64,000 nt of DNA from Alnus glutinosa (taxonomy: Eukaryota; Streptophyta; Magnoliopsida; Fagales; Betulaceae): NCBI RefSeq assembly GCF_958979055.1, contig NC_084896.1:25840001-25904000 (forward strand), written 5' to 3'. Of this stretch, positions 34,001 through 46,315 are shown piece after piece (the stretch's first letter is position 1; each line of letters starts with the position of its first letter). Made by a program: the position numbers and the translations under genes. The notes below the pieces were generated by a model. That model made no database searches, was not told the origin of the DNA, and saw only the letters and a list, made by a program, of their open reading frames with translations.

Positions 34001-35090
34001 TATGAGGCCTGGTGGGGCTCCAATGGCGAATTTCTTTGTGCCAATGGTTCAGCAGGGACAGCAAGGGCAGCGTCCTGGTGGCAGGCGTGCAGGGGCTGTG
34101 CAGCAACCCCAGCAGCCAGTTCCACTGATGCAGCAGCAGGTTGGTGGTATTCTTTTCTCCTCTATGATCTCTATCTATTAAGATCTGTAACAACTTTTAT
34201 GATGGACTGTTTTAACAACAGATGCTTCCAAGGGGGCGTGTCTACCGTTACCCTCCTGGGCGTAGCCTTCCCGATGTTCCCATGCCTGGTGTCGCTGGAG
34301 GCATGTTTTCTGTTCCATATGACATGGGCGGTATGCCGCCACGTGAAGCATCATTCTCTCAGCCAATTCCGATAGGGGCTTTGGCTACTGCACTTGCAAA
34401 TTCTCCTCCGGAGCAACAGAGAACGGTAAGAATTGGCCTTGCTTTTTCTTATTGCTTCGGCAGAGAGGATGGCTGATTCTCATCAGATTATTATGTACAT
34501 CTGTGCCAATTGAGATAAAAAGTAATACTATTACTAACTTGAATTTGCAAAAGTTGGTATAAGTTTCTTTGTTTGAAAGTGCTTTACATTTATTACCCAT
34601 GAGGCTATCTTGGGGAAGAACAAGATGGCCACCATTTATGGGATAAGAGGTTATTTTCTTGCAAAATAGTTGTGTCTGCATGCTTCCAGGTAGAGATAAC
34701 TACAATAATTTTTTAAATGCTGTTAGAGTTGGTGGCCATTCCTGGACAACACAGTCCTAATGTCTGATCTTAATAGTCAATAGCTTTTATAGTGCAGCTA
34801 TGATTATGTTGATTACTGATTTTCATTTCATGGGTGAAAATCTGTAGATGCTGGGTGAGAATCTTTACCCACTAGTGGAACAGCTGGAGCCTGAAAATGC
34901 GGCCAAGGTAACAGGCATGCTTCTGGAGATGGATCAGACTGAGGTGCTGCATTTGCTCGAATCACCGGAGGCTCTGAAAGCGAAGGTGGCTGAGGCTATG
35001 GAGGTTCTGAGGAATGTTCAGCAGCAGCAGGCTGGCAGTGCAGCAGATCAACTAGCCTCATTGTCACTGAATGACAACCTCGTTCCCTAA
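28035..35090 (+). CDS. PAB: Polyadenylate-binding protein, cytoplasmic type
   Basis: Nine exons: 28035-28275, 32050-32168, 32281-32937, 33035-33112, 33200-33289, 33643-33780, 33966-34139, 34222-34425 and 34848-35090. They join in frame to 647 residues, the normal PABP size. Four RRM domains lie at about residues 27-105, 115-192, 206-283 and 309-386, with RNP1 motifs [24 protein letters not shown] and RGSGFVAF. A Pro/Gln/Met-rich linker follows, then a C-terminal MLLE/PABC domain (about 568-640) with [18 protein letters not shown]. The protein binds mRNA poly(A) tails and bridges to translation initiation and decay factors. Intron 1 is 3.8 kb, the others 82-422 bp. It resembles the Arabidopsis PAB2/PAB4/PAB8 class; I cannot say which. 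Confidence 0.96.
28276..32049. other. PABP intron 1, 3.8 kb
   Basis: AT-rich first intron between the RRM1 exons. It holds T- and A-runs (for example about 28825-28840) but no coding region or well-bounded element that I can support. Confidence 0.6.
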
Positions 35091-35305
35091 GAAGATTGAA
35101 TGCGTGGTTTATACCTTTTTAAAATGGTTTGAAACTGTTTAGGCGTGTGGCTTTGATTCAGTTAAAAGTGAGTGCCTCGTGTACGATAGGCTGGTTTTGT
35201 TTTGTACTGTTTGAGTTATTTTTCATAATTTTGAAGATTGTGACATCCATGCTATACGGTTTTTACTTGGAATGATGGTGAATAATATGTTGGATTGGAT
35301 ATTGT

Positions 35306-35336
<31 letters not shown>

Positions 35337-36590
35337 GTGTTGTGGTGACGCGGCTCAAATTACATGTTGATATACATGTTAGCAAAATCATGATCCTGAA
35401 CTCCTAGCTAGTAATTCGTGTAAGAAAAATATTATATATTACATTTTTATTTCACAATAATTATATCTGTATTATGCGATAGTTTTAACCAATTGTTGGA
35501 TTTTTATTTTTTATTTTAACAAAGACTAATTCAATAATTAATTAAAACTGTCATGTTAATATTGTGAAGTAAATGTTAAAAAAAAAAAAAAAAATCTAAT
35601 TTCTAGCATTGCTCTTGTTCTTCATGTAATGTGGACCATGTGGTTAACCCACTTGGGACACACCCTTAGGAGCAGGAGCAGCCGTACTAACTTACCCGAA
35701 TGCCAACCATATGAACCTTGTTTGTTAAAGATCATAACAGAACACAGTAATGCTCTTTACTGTTCACATTTTTTCTTTTCTACTTTTTCACATTTTCTAA
35801 TACCAATCAACATCAAAACATTTCCACTTTTTTCACTTTTTATATCACATCAATAATTTTTTATTACTATTCAAATAAAAAAATTCACTACAATATAAGT
35901 TTTTTTTTACTTTTCTATATAAATTCTTTTTACTTTATATCACATCATTACTTTTTACTCATTTTAAAATTAACAACTCACTACTCCGTACAATTCTGTT
36001 ATGTAATGTCACTTGGCAAACAATGTTTGCAGACAACACTGTAGAAAACCAAACCCAACAACATGTCTCAAGAATTGTAAAAAGGAAGAAGTAGAGGGGG
36101 CTCTTCAGGGGGAAGAAATCATCGGCCAATATATACCCAGATCTCACAGTAACCGAGTCTTTAAGAAGAATCTGTTCTAGTCCTGCTACTTGAAACTTGA
36201 AAGCCATTTGCACTAGGTTAACAAATACGCTTTCAAGTTCCTAACAAGTTAATTGGAATTTTGGAATCTAAAGCCCCCCCCCCCCCCCCCCCAACACCCA
36301 ATCAATTCTCTCTCTCCCCCTCATGCACACACATGGGAAGAATCATGCATGTGTGTCCAAACAAATACATATACATCTAGAGAGAGCGATTTTATGAACA
36401 AACGACATTTTATCTGTTTTCTTCTAGTAACTAATTTAACAAGTACAATATGCACAAACTGAAAAATAACCCTAAACTTGACAGTGCATTCTGAGCACCC
36501 CCAACAAAGGTGTATAAGGTCCTGTGTACTTAGTGGTGTACAACATTCAATGCTTCAATAACAGCCTCAACAATGCCAAAACTACTTGCC
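35091..36590. other. Convergent spacer between PABP and the DOA10-type ligase
   Basis: Holds both genes' 3' ends. Features are a (CT)n run at about 35311-35336, AT-rich MITE-like sequence at about 35600-35960 and a C run at about 36273-36292. No gene is supported. Confidence 0.65.
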
Positions 36591-39500
36591 TCATATGTTA
36601 AGCATAGCTTCATGTTGGTTAGTATGCCTCAGCCGCAACCCCACATCGACTTCTCGGTCATGTAGAATTAAACCATTGCCGAGCAGATTAGAATTTTGCA
36701 CTTCAGAGGACGTCTCCACCTCATTGTGCTTCTCTTCAATGTCTTCCCCAAAGTTATGAAGCCTACGGCCAATCAGATAGCGATCATCGCGTATGGAATT
36801 GTGAAGGTTGGTAAACCAGACATGGAATCTATTGGCACAGAAGCACAACAGGCTGAAGCAGAGGCATCCCACCCAGGCAAAACGATAGACTGCTGAGTTT
36901 ACTTTTAATGGGTACCCAAGGACAGGGAACAACCCTCTGGCTAAAACATAAGGCACACATAAGGCTGTCAACAGCTTCATTATGATCGGGAACACAATCT
37001 CACGTAGCACCCAAAGACCTTGCAGCCTAGAGAAACCATCCTCTCTCACCCTCTCAAATTTTACCCGCCAAGTTTCATCCACCAGTGGCATCATATGATC
37101 CAACATAACCTGTTCATGAACAATAACAAACACCAAGAGAAAAATACGAAGTCAACTTTTAATTAAGCAACCTTCTCCTAGTCCAGCCATTCAAATTATA
37201 ACTGCAACCTCCTACTCCATCCTAGAAACAAACTCCTATAAAATATGTAAAGAAAAATTTAAACGTTAATATGTTCCTCATCTACGTATATAGTGGACTG
37301 CAATGCCTTCCAATAAGTCTTCACAATTGTAACCCCTAGTATACTTCATTCTAGCAATCCAATAAATAGTTACATTGGGCTGACAACTGCAACAGTCGCA
37401 GCATATACATAAAGGGGTGGAAGAAATTGCAATAGAAGCCATGACAATCGAACAATTTACTTGTCTATTTATTTTGATGATAGCAAGTTGAAACACACAA
37501 ACTGATATAACACTCACCAGTCTAGTCCAGATCTTAAGAAAGATGAGGCCCAATGCCCAGTCCTGATACAGGAGGAAAACTGGGCTTTCATCCACAGGCA
37601 CCCGCATTGGCACAATCACCAAAAGCTCAAATAGTAACCCAATCAACACTGGGATGACAAAAATCTGGAAAACAAGAATATTCAAAAGTTCAAATCCTTT
37701 TGAAAACCTGACATAGATGACAAGCAATAACCAGGTCCAACAAAAACAAAACCTGAATTTTGTGAGAAAATAACCAGGATGGTTCTTACCCATATTGACA
37801 GGAGTGCAGAACTCTTAATAACAATGGCACACCACTTCCAGATTTGGTTCAACAAAACCGTAGCTCTCTTTGTTCTAATATGCTCAATGGAATATCTAGC
37901 ACCAGCTACAGCAGTCCAAATTACATAGCTTCCAACGATAAAAGCATATAGATCTAAGGAGAGAAATAGAATGACAACAAATTAACCTTCTCATCCCATA
38001 AGCATGAAGAACAAATATTAGAAAACAAATTCAGTCAGGCCATTATACCATTACACTTGATGCCATGAGTCATTGGGAGAAGCGGAATTGTATTGAATAT
38101 TGCCCTTCCAAGTGAAATTGGAACAACTATCAAGGTGGAGTTGAAGATAAGTAGAGTCATCCAAGCCACCACCAACAACAGGACAATGCGAAGTACAAAG
38201 CCATACCTGCTAAAAGACAATTTGAGCAAATGTTAGATTGTAGCCAGAGAATTCTAGAAGCAAAAACAAAAAATACATAAATAAATAAATAAAACACAAT
38301 AACAACCAGTTGACATGCGAAGTAGAAGATAAAAAGTCCGGGAGAAAACTCCATCTATGTGTGATATAAAATCATAAATTAAAGACAGATTCACTCAACC
38401 CATAAATTTATGGAATCAAGGGAGAATGGGCGAACCATAGCAGTCGGTTCAGGAATTAAGGTATAAACTTGTAAGGAAGAAGTATTACTAAATAAAAACA
38501 ATTTCATGACTAAGATTATGCAACAGATCGTTCACCCAGTGGCGTAATTAAGACCAACTTACGATATTAAAATAGTGATGCATCCAAAAACTTACTCTGA
38601 ATCAGATTGCTCATCACCATCGTACTCCTCTGAAACATTTGAGTTCTCTGATGCAAGAATGCCTCTATTTGGGTCATCAGCACCTGCAAGTGCCACCAGG
38701 GCCCGATCCTGTCCAACTAGTTGTACTGCCTGTAGTCTATCTTGCCTTCCTGGGTCCCCATTTCCGTTTTCCTGACCACCATTGTCTTCAGGTCTGGGCA
38801 ATAAGAAATCTGTTAAACCAAGTGCCCAGCCAACTACTGTAAACCAATATCTGAGAAGGGCTTTAATTGTTGTCCGCAATTTAAAATGCTCAATGGCAAA
38901 TGGAATACAAATTTGAAAGAGAAGCATGTCAGCTGGAATTTCAGTAAATGGGTCAGACACCCTGCAATAAAAACATAAGCATCCACAAGTTAGCACACAG
39001 CGGTGACATATCAACATGGAAATGGCATAAATTGATTATTAAAACAGGTGCCACAAAATCTTTAAGACCAACTTACGATATATCAAGTGGAAAAATGGAG
39101 GGAGCCATCCGCATAGCAAGTTTAACTGGTAAGAACACCAGCATCACAATCAAACTCCCATAAACAGCAACCGATAACAGAACCCTTCGGGCATGCTTGT
39201 GCACAGGGTCATCAATCAAATCGCGGAATGGATTGTAGTTTGGATCAGCAGGATCTCGAAGAAAGTACAATACTCCATTACGCAAAACCTGACAATAGCA
39301 AGCATAGAAAAATTATCAGATCAATAACATGAAAGGATAAGTGGTTCGAAACAAATTGTGCCAATACTATATAATGGCAAAGAAGAAATACCCCTCTAAG
39401 AAGGCTGACGAAAATACTTATTTGTAGCATGTAGACAATTCCTACAACCCAATGAACCAATGAGCTGGCTAAAGGAGAAGCTGAGAAGAATTGAACTCTT

Positions 39501-42500
39501 TGAGTCATTGACTTCCCAAACATCCTTATAGTACAGACATCTAGCCACCATCCACACATCAGAGGAAACACCCCGAGTTCAATAACAAGAAGGAAAGCAA
39601 CCTTTATCATAGTCATCAAATGCCTCATTGCTCCCAAAAACTGCCTGAAGAGAGATGGAATTGCCTCTGCTATAGAAGCAATACCATAGAACCTCCCCAT
39701 AGTCAAAGGCTCACCCTTAGTGTACCGAATCAAGGCAACAATGCCAAGGTAGAAGAAAACTAGAGAAAAAATAAACATATATCCGATGGCGAGAGTTGTA
39801 ACATCAGAAAGCCGTGATGTTCCAATAGCTGCTCCTTTCAAGAGATCTGCCGAAAGTGGTGAACTAATGTTGTTTGAGGCTTCATTTAGACCACTAAAGT
39901 TACCCTTCAACATTTCCGTGACCTGGCCAAGCAGACCATTTTCTTGGCTTTCAGATGACAAATTTGTAACCGCAGTCAATGCACTCTTCAATGTAATATT
40001 TGCTAAGGAGAGTGCCGTGTCTGTAAGTGGCATGACCGTTGACAAAACTGGACCACTAGCAGCGTAGAAAAGCCAAGATGCATAATAGAGTATAATCCGA
40101 CCCAATGAGAAAGGCACAAAGATCACAACGCCAAGGAATATCATATTGCTTGCCAGAACCTGCAGAAGCATAAGACCACTTGATAAACCAATCAAAACTG
40201 GAGCAAAACTTGACAACTTCAGTTTCCACCCCCACAACACCCCCACCCCCACCCCCCAAAACCCCCCTCTTTTTCAATGGAAAGAACACAGTAAGTTAGA
40301 ACACATAATTTGCAGCATTATTATGTCAGACAGCAGCAAGGATGAGAGAATTTCATCAGAAACTTTTTTTGGGAGGGGATGGTGGGACAGTGTAGAGGAT
40401 TTGTGAGGGAGATGGAGAACATATACAGGCTTGGTCCAGAAAATGGCTTATACTTCAACTAAATATAAGCCTCTTCAAGTATAATTTCCAGTTGATCATG
40501 ACACCTTTTGCCTCTGACTAACAATTTTTAGTAGCACCAGGAACAAGAAAAAGTAGAGTACATTTTTTGGCAAAAACATTTGTCGCCGAAATAGAGCCTG
40601 AGTTCAAATATCTAAGAACATACTCAGAAATCAATGTAAGATTAAGACAACTCGTAAATAGAGCAGCTTAATTCATGCCTAATTCTTAAAAGAAAAAAAA
40701 AATTATACAGCAAAATTAAAGTTGTAAGTCATACGAACCAACAAAAATGTCAGACATCCTTTAACATACTTGCGAGCACATAAAATTCTCTCACAAAATT
40801 ATGTCAAAAAGTAGGGGAGCTGCAAAAGCATGATTGATTGGTAAACCTAATGGTAGAATAGGTATTACAATAAGAATTGATTAGAACAATAATAAAAACA
40901 GAAGAGAAAGAATAAACTTACAGTGAATGCATTTTCAACCAAATGAAAGACAGGGCCCTGCATGCCAACAAGCTCATCAAAAGGCACATCCTCGGCACCA
41001 TCAGCATCATCCAAACCATCAAATATCTGTTCAACATGAGCTTCAAGGCGAGCTGCCTGCATCTCCCACCGAGCAGCAACATTTTCTGCATTCCTCCTGA
41101 TCATTTGACCAGCTCCGGCAATTCCCTGTGCTCCACCTACATCTTCACCATTTCCATCACCCACATTATTCCTATTAGCTTGTCCAGGAGGTCTTCTGGC
41201 AGCACGGGCACCATTTCTGTCTCCTTCATCTTCTCTCTCGGCATCCTGACCTCCAAGCTCCCTTAAATGCCTGAAGTAATCTCTCAAAGAAGTGGCACCG
41301 AGAAAAATAAACACTATGCTAGCAGAAAGTAGAAACCCATGTAGACAATCAGTAAGGATAACTGTAGTGGATAAATGACTTAGGAATAATCTCTGGGCTT
41401 CACCAAAACTCCTCACGAAAGCCAACCGCCATATCCAGAATGTAATGAAAGGTATAATGAGGAGCCAGACAGAAAGGACAAACCCCAGGCGCAAAAAGAA
41501 TTGCAGAACATGGCAAGCTTTCATTCCCATCCCAACCAGAAACTCCTGAAAAGGAAGCCTTGCCGGGGCATTCTCAGCATAAACAGGGGAGAAGGAAAAC
41601 GCATGTTTGCAGACCTGTAACACATGAATAATCAAAACATTAACAAATCTCCAAACAGAGAGTAGAAAATCATGTTAACCATTTGGGCGGGGGGGTTAAA
41701 AACAATACTTCATGGTGATAATGCAAGCCAACATACAAAACCTACGCAAACGCATAATGAGAAACCAAAACACCATTCTACCTCACCTTGTAAGACAGCA
41801 AGCAGTTTTTGATATCCACATGCTTAATATTTTCCTTATGGTTACTTATGAAAAGAAAATATTTTCCTTATGACATTGTTAGAGTTATCATCTTCATGAT
41901 AAAACTAAAACCACATGCCATTATACGTATTAAAGACTAGCAAAACAACTATCTCATAGTTCCTAAAACAGCAAAAAAAAAAATTATGGGTTCAAAGATA
42001 ATTAAGTCTTTTATTCCCTTTATAACGTTCAACGATCCATGAGTAGGAAAAACAAGATTCCAATCATTTCAAAAATATTGGTAAACTACATTACTCCACA
42101 ATTGCTTGCTATACGCTTATATCTATCTTAGACTCTGGTCAAAACAAAAAGGTATTACAAAGACACTTCAGCTCTGCTTAATTCCCAAAACGAATAAGAG
42201 AACAGAGACAACCGAACTCTCGAAATTGACTCTCTATCTTCATCATTTTCCTTTCCCTTTTTAATTAGCCTCAATTTGTTCCTCTATCAAGACAAAAAGC
42301 GGTGATTCATAGCTCTGCAAAGCCTCTCCCAGCTTAATTTTTTCAGCCAAGTCACACCGAATCTTCACACAAACTAAAATCATCATCTACGAAACCTACA
42401 CCCTATCGCTCCATAAGAAGCCTAAATCACAAAATTAACATATTAATCAAATATTAAAAATAAAAACAAAACAAAACAAACCCTAAAACCACCAATATTA

Positions 42501-42863
42501 ACCAAATTTGAACAAAAATAACCAAAAAATTAACGAATTTCAAATCGATCAGAGAGAGAGAGAGAGAACCTCGCACTGACGAGCGTTACTGTGATTGAGC
42601 CACTGCAAAAGGCAATCCTGATGCACGTACTTGATGCTCCCGCTACACGCGCACGGGTACCGGAGCGGGTTCTCCCTGTCTCCCGGGTTCCGACAGATCC
42701 GGCACACGTCCTCCTCCTCCTCCTCCTCCTCTTCGTCCTCATACTTCGCCGCCGCTTCTCGCTCCTTCACACGTCGAGGCGACGACGACGCATAGGAAGA
42801 CGACGAAGCCGACGATGACGACGACACCGCTTTGACGGTATCACCGTCGGGTGCGATCTCCAT
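36591..42863 (-). CDS. SUD1: ER-membrane RING-CH E3 ubiquitin ligase, DOA10/MARCH6 type (SUD1/CER9)
   Basis: Nine exons: 42570-42863, 40922-41614, 39392-40159, 39077-39288, 38596-38961, 38049-38206, 37790-37953, 37518-37664 and 36591-37109. They join in frame to 1106 residues, close to Arabidopsis SUD1. An acidic run (Glu42-51) precedes an N-terminal RING-CH finger at about 54-101: CRIC, CAC, HQDC and CEVC, the C4HC3 order. The last pair is split by intron 1 between E and V. A charged cytosolic region follows, then many hydrophobic segments of about 20 residues, consistent with the ~14-span DOA10 fold, and the TDFLLPRPEDN loop typical of plant members. The family ubiquitinates ER and cytosolic degradation substrates. 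In Arabidopsis, loss affects sterol and cuticular lipid synthesis through HMG-CoA reductase activity and wax/cutin enzymes. Confidence 0.94.
41615..42569. other. SUD1-type gene intron 1
   Basis: 955-bp AT-rich intron with a (GA)n tract immediately inside the donor (about 42551-42567). Nothing else is recognised. Confidence 0.65.
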
Positions 42864-45800
42864 CTAGACGGGTCCGGGCCGGCGAGTCGAGTTGACTCAG
42901 TGAGTTCAGAAAGTGTCCGAGTCGGTTTCGGCTATTCGATTCTTGGTTTGGTGCTTCGATAGCAGTGAAGGAGACTGGGGGATTGGAAAGGTGGGGGTTT
43001 TATTTGTATTCCGAGTTTACCCCTGGTGGTTTGGTATTCTTTGACGGTTGTGTCCCGGTGGATTTGGGTTTATTACGGGGATATCGATTACTCGGCCACG
43101 AAGTATCTGATGACGTGGCTGAACGTATTGAAACGCACGTTTTTGTGAGGGATCACGATACTTTTTTTTTGTGAGGGATCACGATACTTGGGTGAAGTTA
43201 TTGTATTTAATAGTAAATGTAATATTATTTTATTTAAAATTTTAAATATCAAAACAATATATACACCGTTAAATCTATAAAATTTAATCTAGATCCTATT
43301 ATCATTTAAGATGAGAATGACTTTTTATTGGTGAGAGACAACATTATTCTCATAGAGTTAGAATGGACATGATTTGATTATTGATCTTAATTTATGCAAT
43401 GCTTCAGCTAGTTTGAGCTGAAATTTTCATAATCATACTTGAACAAGCATTTTCCTTATAGTAACGTTGTACCACGTAAATAGTTCATAAAGTTGACTCG
43501 TAATAAGGTATAGTAATTATGAAATATATATATATATATATATATTAAAGAAGTGATTGATCTAAGAATTAGGGTATTCACTTTTTTAAAAGTCTAAATA
43601 ACAGGTCATTCGTTAGGATTTGTCGTTAAATCCTACAAAAATTCTCCAAATATCCCTGTGTTTATTTTTTTAAAAAAAATATATATAAATTTTTCAAAGA
43701 TTCAGTTATGGGTATTTTTGTAAATTTCGTTAAATTCTGACCAACACCAAATTTTAGCAGGATTTAACAGCAAATTCTAACGAAACACATGTTATTGAGA
43801 CTTTTTAAAAAATAGATACCTTAATTTGAAACATTTTGAAGTTCAAATACCTTATGTCAAAAAAAGTAAAAATTCAATACTTGAAAGTTATCCCTTAGAG
43901 TTTTTTTTTTTTGTTAGATACAACAAAAACCGATTACAACAGAAAATAAAAAGCACAAACACAATAGGGCCTGAGCAACCCAAAATTTAAACTATTAATG
44001 TAAGTATGCGGAGACAATACTTCTGAAGATACGAATCCTTTAGTTCGAAGTATGGATGCCATAAAACCAGAGTCACCGATGATAGTAATTTTACAAGTAC
44101 ATTGAGTCGTCGGAAACACCCAAACAAAAGTAAATAAGAGGAGAAAGGTACAACAAATAAGTCAAATTCAACAAACAAATAAAAAAACAGCAACAACAAC
44201 TCTGACGAGCTGGCAGGGTGGGAGCCATCCAGCATCCATCCAATCCACCGACCCGAACTGACTTTTATATGTTGAATGAAGTCCGATTTTGATTCTCGAA
44301 AGGTAATTTTAGGCGTAAGCAATTATTTTGGTTACTTTTCATTCTTTGAACAAGCAGGCCCTTGAATTCCTTCATGGAATGATTATAAAGGTCGGTGTTT
44401 ACTGTTCAATCTTTTTTTGTTGCCCGTTGTGTCTTTTTTGTAGTCAGTAATTCCAGCTGAAAACAATAAAGCCAGATTCTAATGATTATGGTTAAATGAG
44501 GGTAAAAAATAATTACCATCCCCATATTATTTTAATATTTTGTCCACTTTTTCCAAAGTAAAATCGGTGGGAAAGCCAATTACTTTGAAAATTGAAAGGC
44601 GGTGAAAGTTGGGCATGCTTTCTTTTTTGTTTCTGGTGAATGGTGATGCCATTAATTGCACAACGACATTAATATTATTGTATTTGCTGTATGTTGACAA
44701 ACAAATACGACTTGTAGTTTGTAGAATTCAATGCTCTTTATTGCATTGACACCATTGTCTTTACTCTCTCTGTTGTTGAGTTAATTCCCATCCCCTTCAA
44801 TCTGTGGCTTAGATTTTGCCACGTAAGTTAAGTCAAATCTAGACCTTTAAAAACAGGAGATTTATTTTGTCCACCCACACTTAGGTCGCCCAACCAATCA
44901 CATACTCCTATTCGTCCTCTAAGCTCAAGTGCCCAACACCAACCACTATAGTCCTACAATATGTAAAAACTTGCATTAATTTATTTTATATTAATTAAAT
45001 AAAGATAGTTATAATTATTTATTTAAATCGAGTATTTTAATTACTTATAGCATTATGGTGTGGAAGTTATTTAGTAGTAGGTTTCTCAAAGTTAAAGTTG
45101 GAGTTATGTCTAATTAATTTATTTGTATTAGGAGTTTATCTTAGGGTAGAGGTAAGAGTTCATCTTTTATTCTATATTTTTATAATTTTTTTTATTTATA
45201 CGCGTGAGCGATTAATAAAAAGTAAAATCACAAACCTTATGTTTGAAAATGTATAAGAACCTAGCAAATTATCCTATTGTGTCAGAAACCTCCCAAGTTT
45301 TGTTGTCGTTTAGGTGAAGCTACCCACTCAACGGCAAGAACTTGTGACCAGCTTCCCAACACGCATGTCAAACGGCTCCTTTTGCATCTTCTTCCAAGTG
45401 GAGGGAGTGTTTTGGGTTCTTGAGGGATGCGGAGAGCCGTGATGCAAAGGACTCACGAGAGTGGTGGATTGACAGGTAGTGGTGGTACTGGTGCGGCGAG
45501 CCCATGGGGCTTGACCCATTCGACATTTTCTTGATGTTGTGGTTCGACGGGGTTTGCATAAAGTAAACATGTCTACGAGGTGAGCACTAGGGTGATTTGG
45601 ACGGTAACGGACAATAGTAGTGGTACTAGTGACAACGACGATTATGGCGGTTAGGGTTGGGCATGGAGGAGGAATAAGAGTGTATGATTGGTCGAGGGAT
45701 TTAGTGTGGTTGGACTAAATTGACTTCAACTATTTTGGACCCTTAGATTTGATTTAACCAATGTGGCAAAATTTAAACCACAAATTGGATTATTGGAGGA

Positions 45801-46086
45801 AATAAAAGAGAGGTGAGCCACACTCCCTTGCAAATTAAAGAAAATTATTAGTGTCTTGGTTAATTGATGGACATAAAACCAAATTAGCATCAAAAGGCTT
45901 TCATTAGTGACCCAGTTTTAATTTTATCGTGATAATTCAGTCCTATCATCAAGCCTACTATTATAAGCAAATCGCTCATTTCTTTCTGATTTAGTGTAAC
46001 TTACATCTTGAGGAAACTTGTCAAGGATATTATTACCATAAAATCTCATTAACTGAGGCTTGATTTTATCAAGTCAACTCTCTCAA
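42864..46086. other. Upstream spacer of SUD1-type gene
   Basis: The first ~150 bp are the presumed promoter and leader of the minus-strand ligase. Beyond lie an (AT)n tract at about 43526-43545 and AT-rich DNA. A short open minus-strand frame at 45328-45570 is described under findings. No gene is supported. Confidence 0.55.
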
Positions 46087-46315
46087 TGCAATGTCCCATA
46101 TTGTTTAGGTATGAGAATGGATATATGCTTATATGTGTATTCGCATCCTTCTTGACACAATTCGTTTTAAAACTGTGATGTCTATGAACCTATTAGAACT
46201 CTGCAGTTAAGCGTGCTTCTATCAGAGTAGTACCGAAATGAGTGACCTTCTAAGAAGCCTAATTCGGGAGAGTAAAAAACGAACAGTATTGTGTCGTTGG
46301 GGGTAGGTCGTTACA
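46087..46315 (+). mobile_element. Cassandra-like LTR carrying a 5S rRNA-like core (solo or remnant)
   Basis: The stretch 46189-46262 follows plant 5S rRNA base for base over long parts. TTAGAACTCTGCAGTTAAGC matches the conserved 5S region (TCAGAACTCCGAAGTTAAGC), and GCGTGCTT, AGAGTAGTAC and GTGACCTTCTAAGAAG follow in order. It is embedded between a TGCAATGTCCCATATTG start and a GGTCGTTACA end, not in a 5S tandem array. This is the known architecture of Cassandra TRIM elements, whose LTRs carry 5S promoter sequence. No second LTR or primer-binding site is visible, so this looks like a solo LTR or old remnant. Borders are approximate. Confidence 0.7.

Noticed and set aside
46189-46262. Functional 5S rRNA gene
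   Set aside because: The match has many substitutions, lacks the normal 5S 5' and 3' ends, and sits alone between LTR-like borders.
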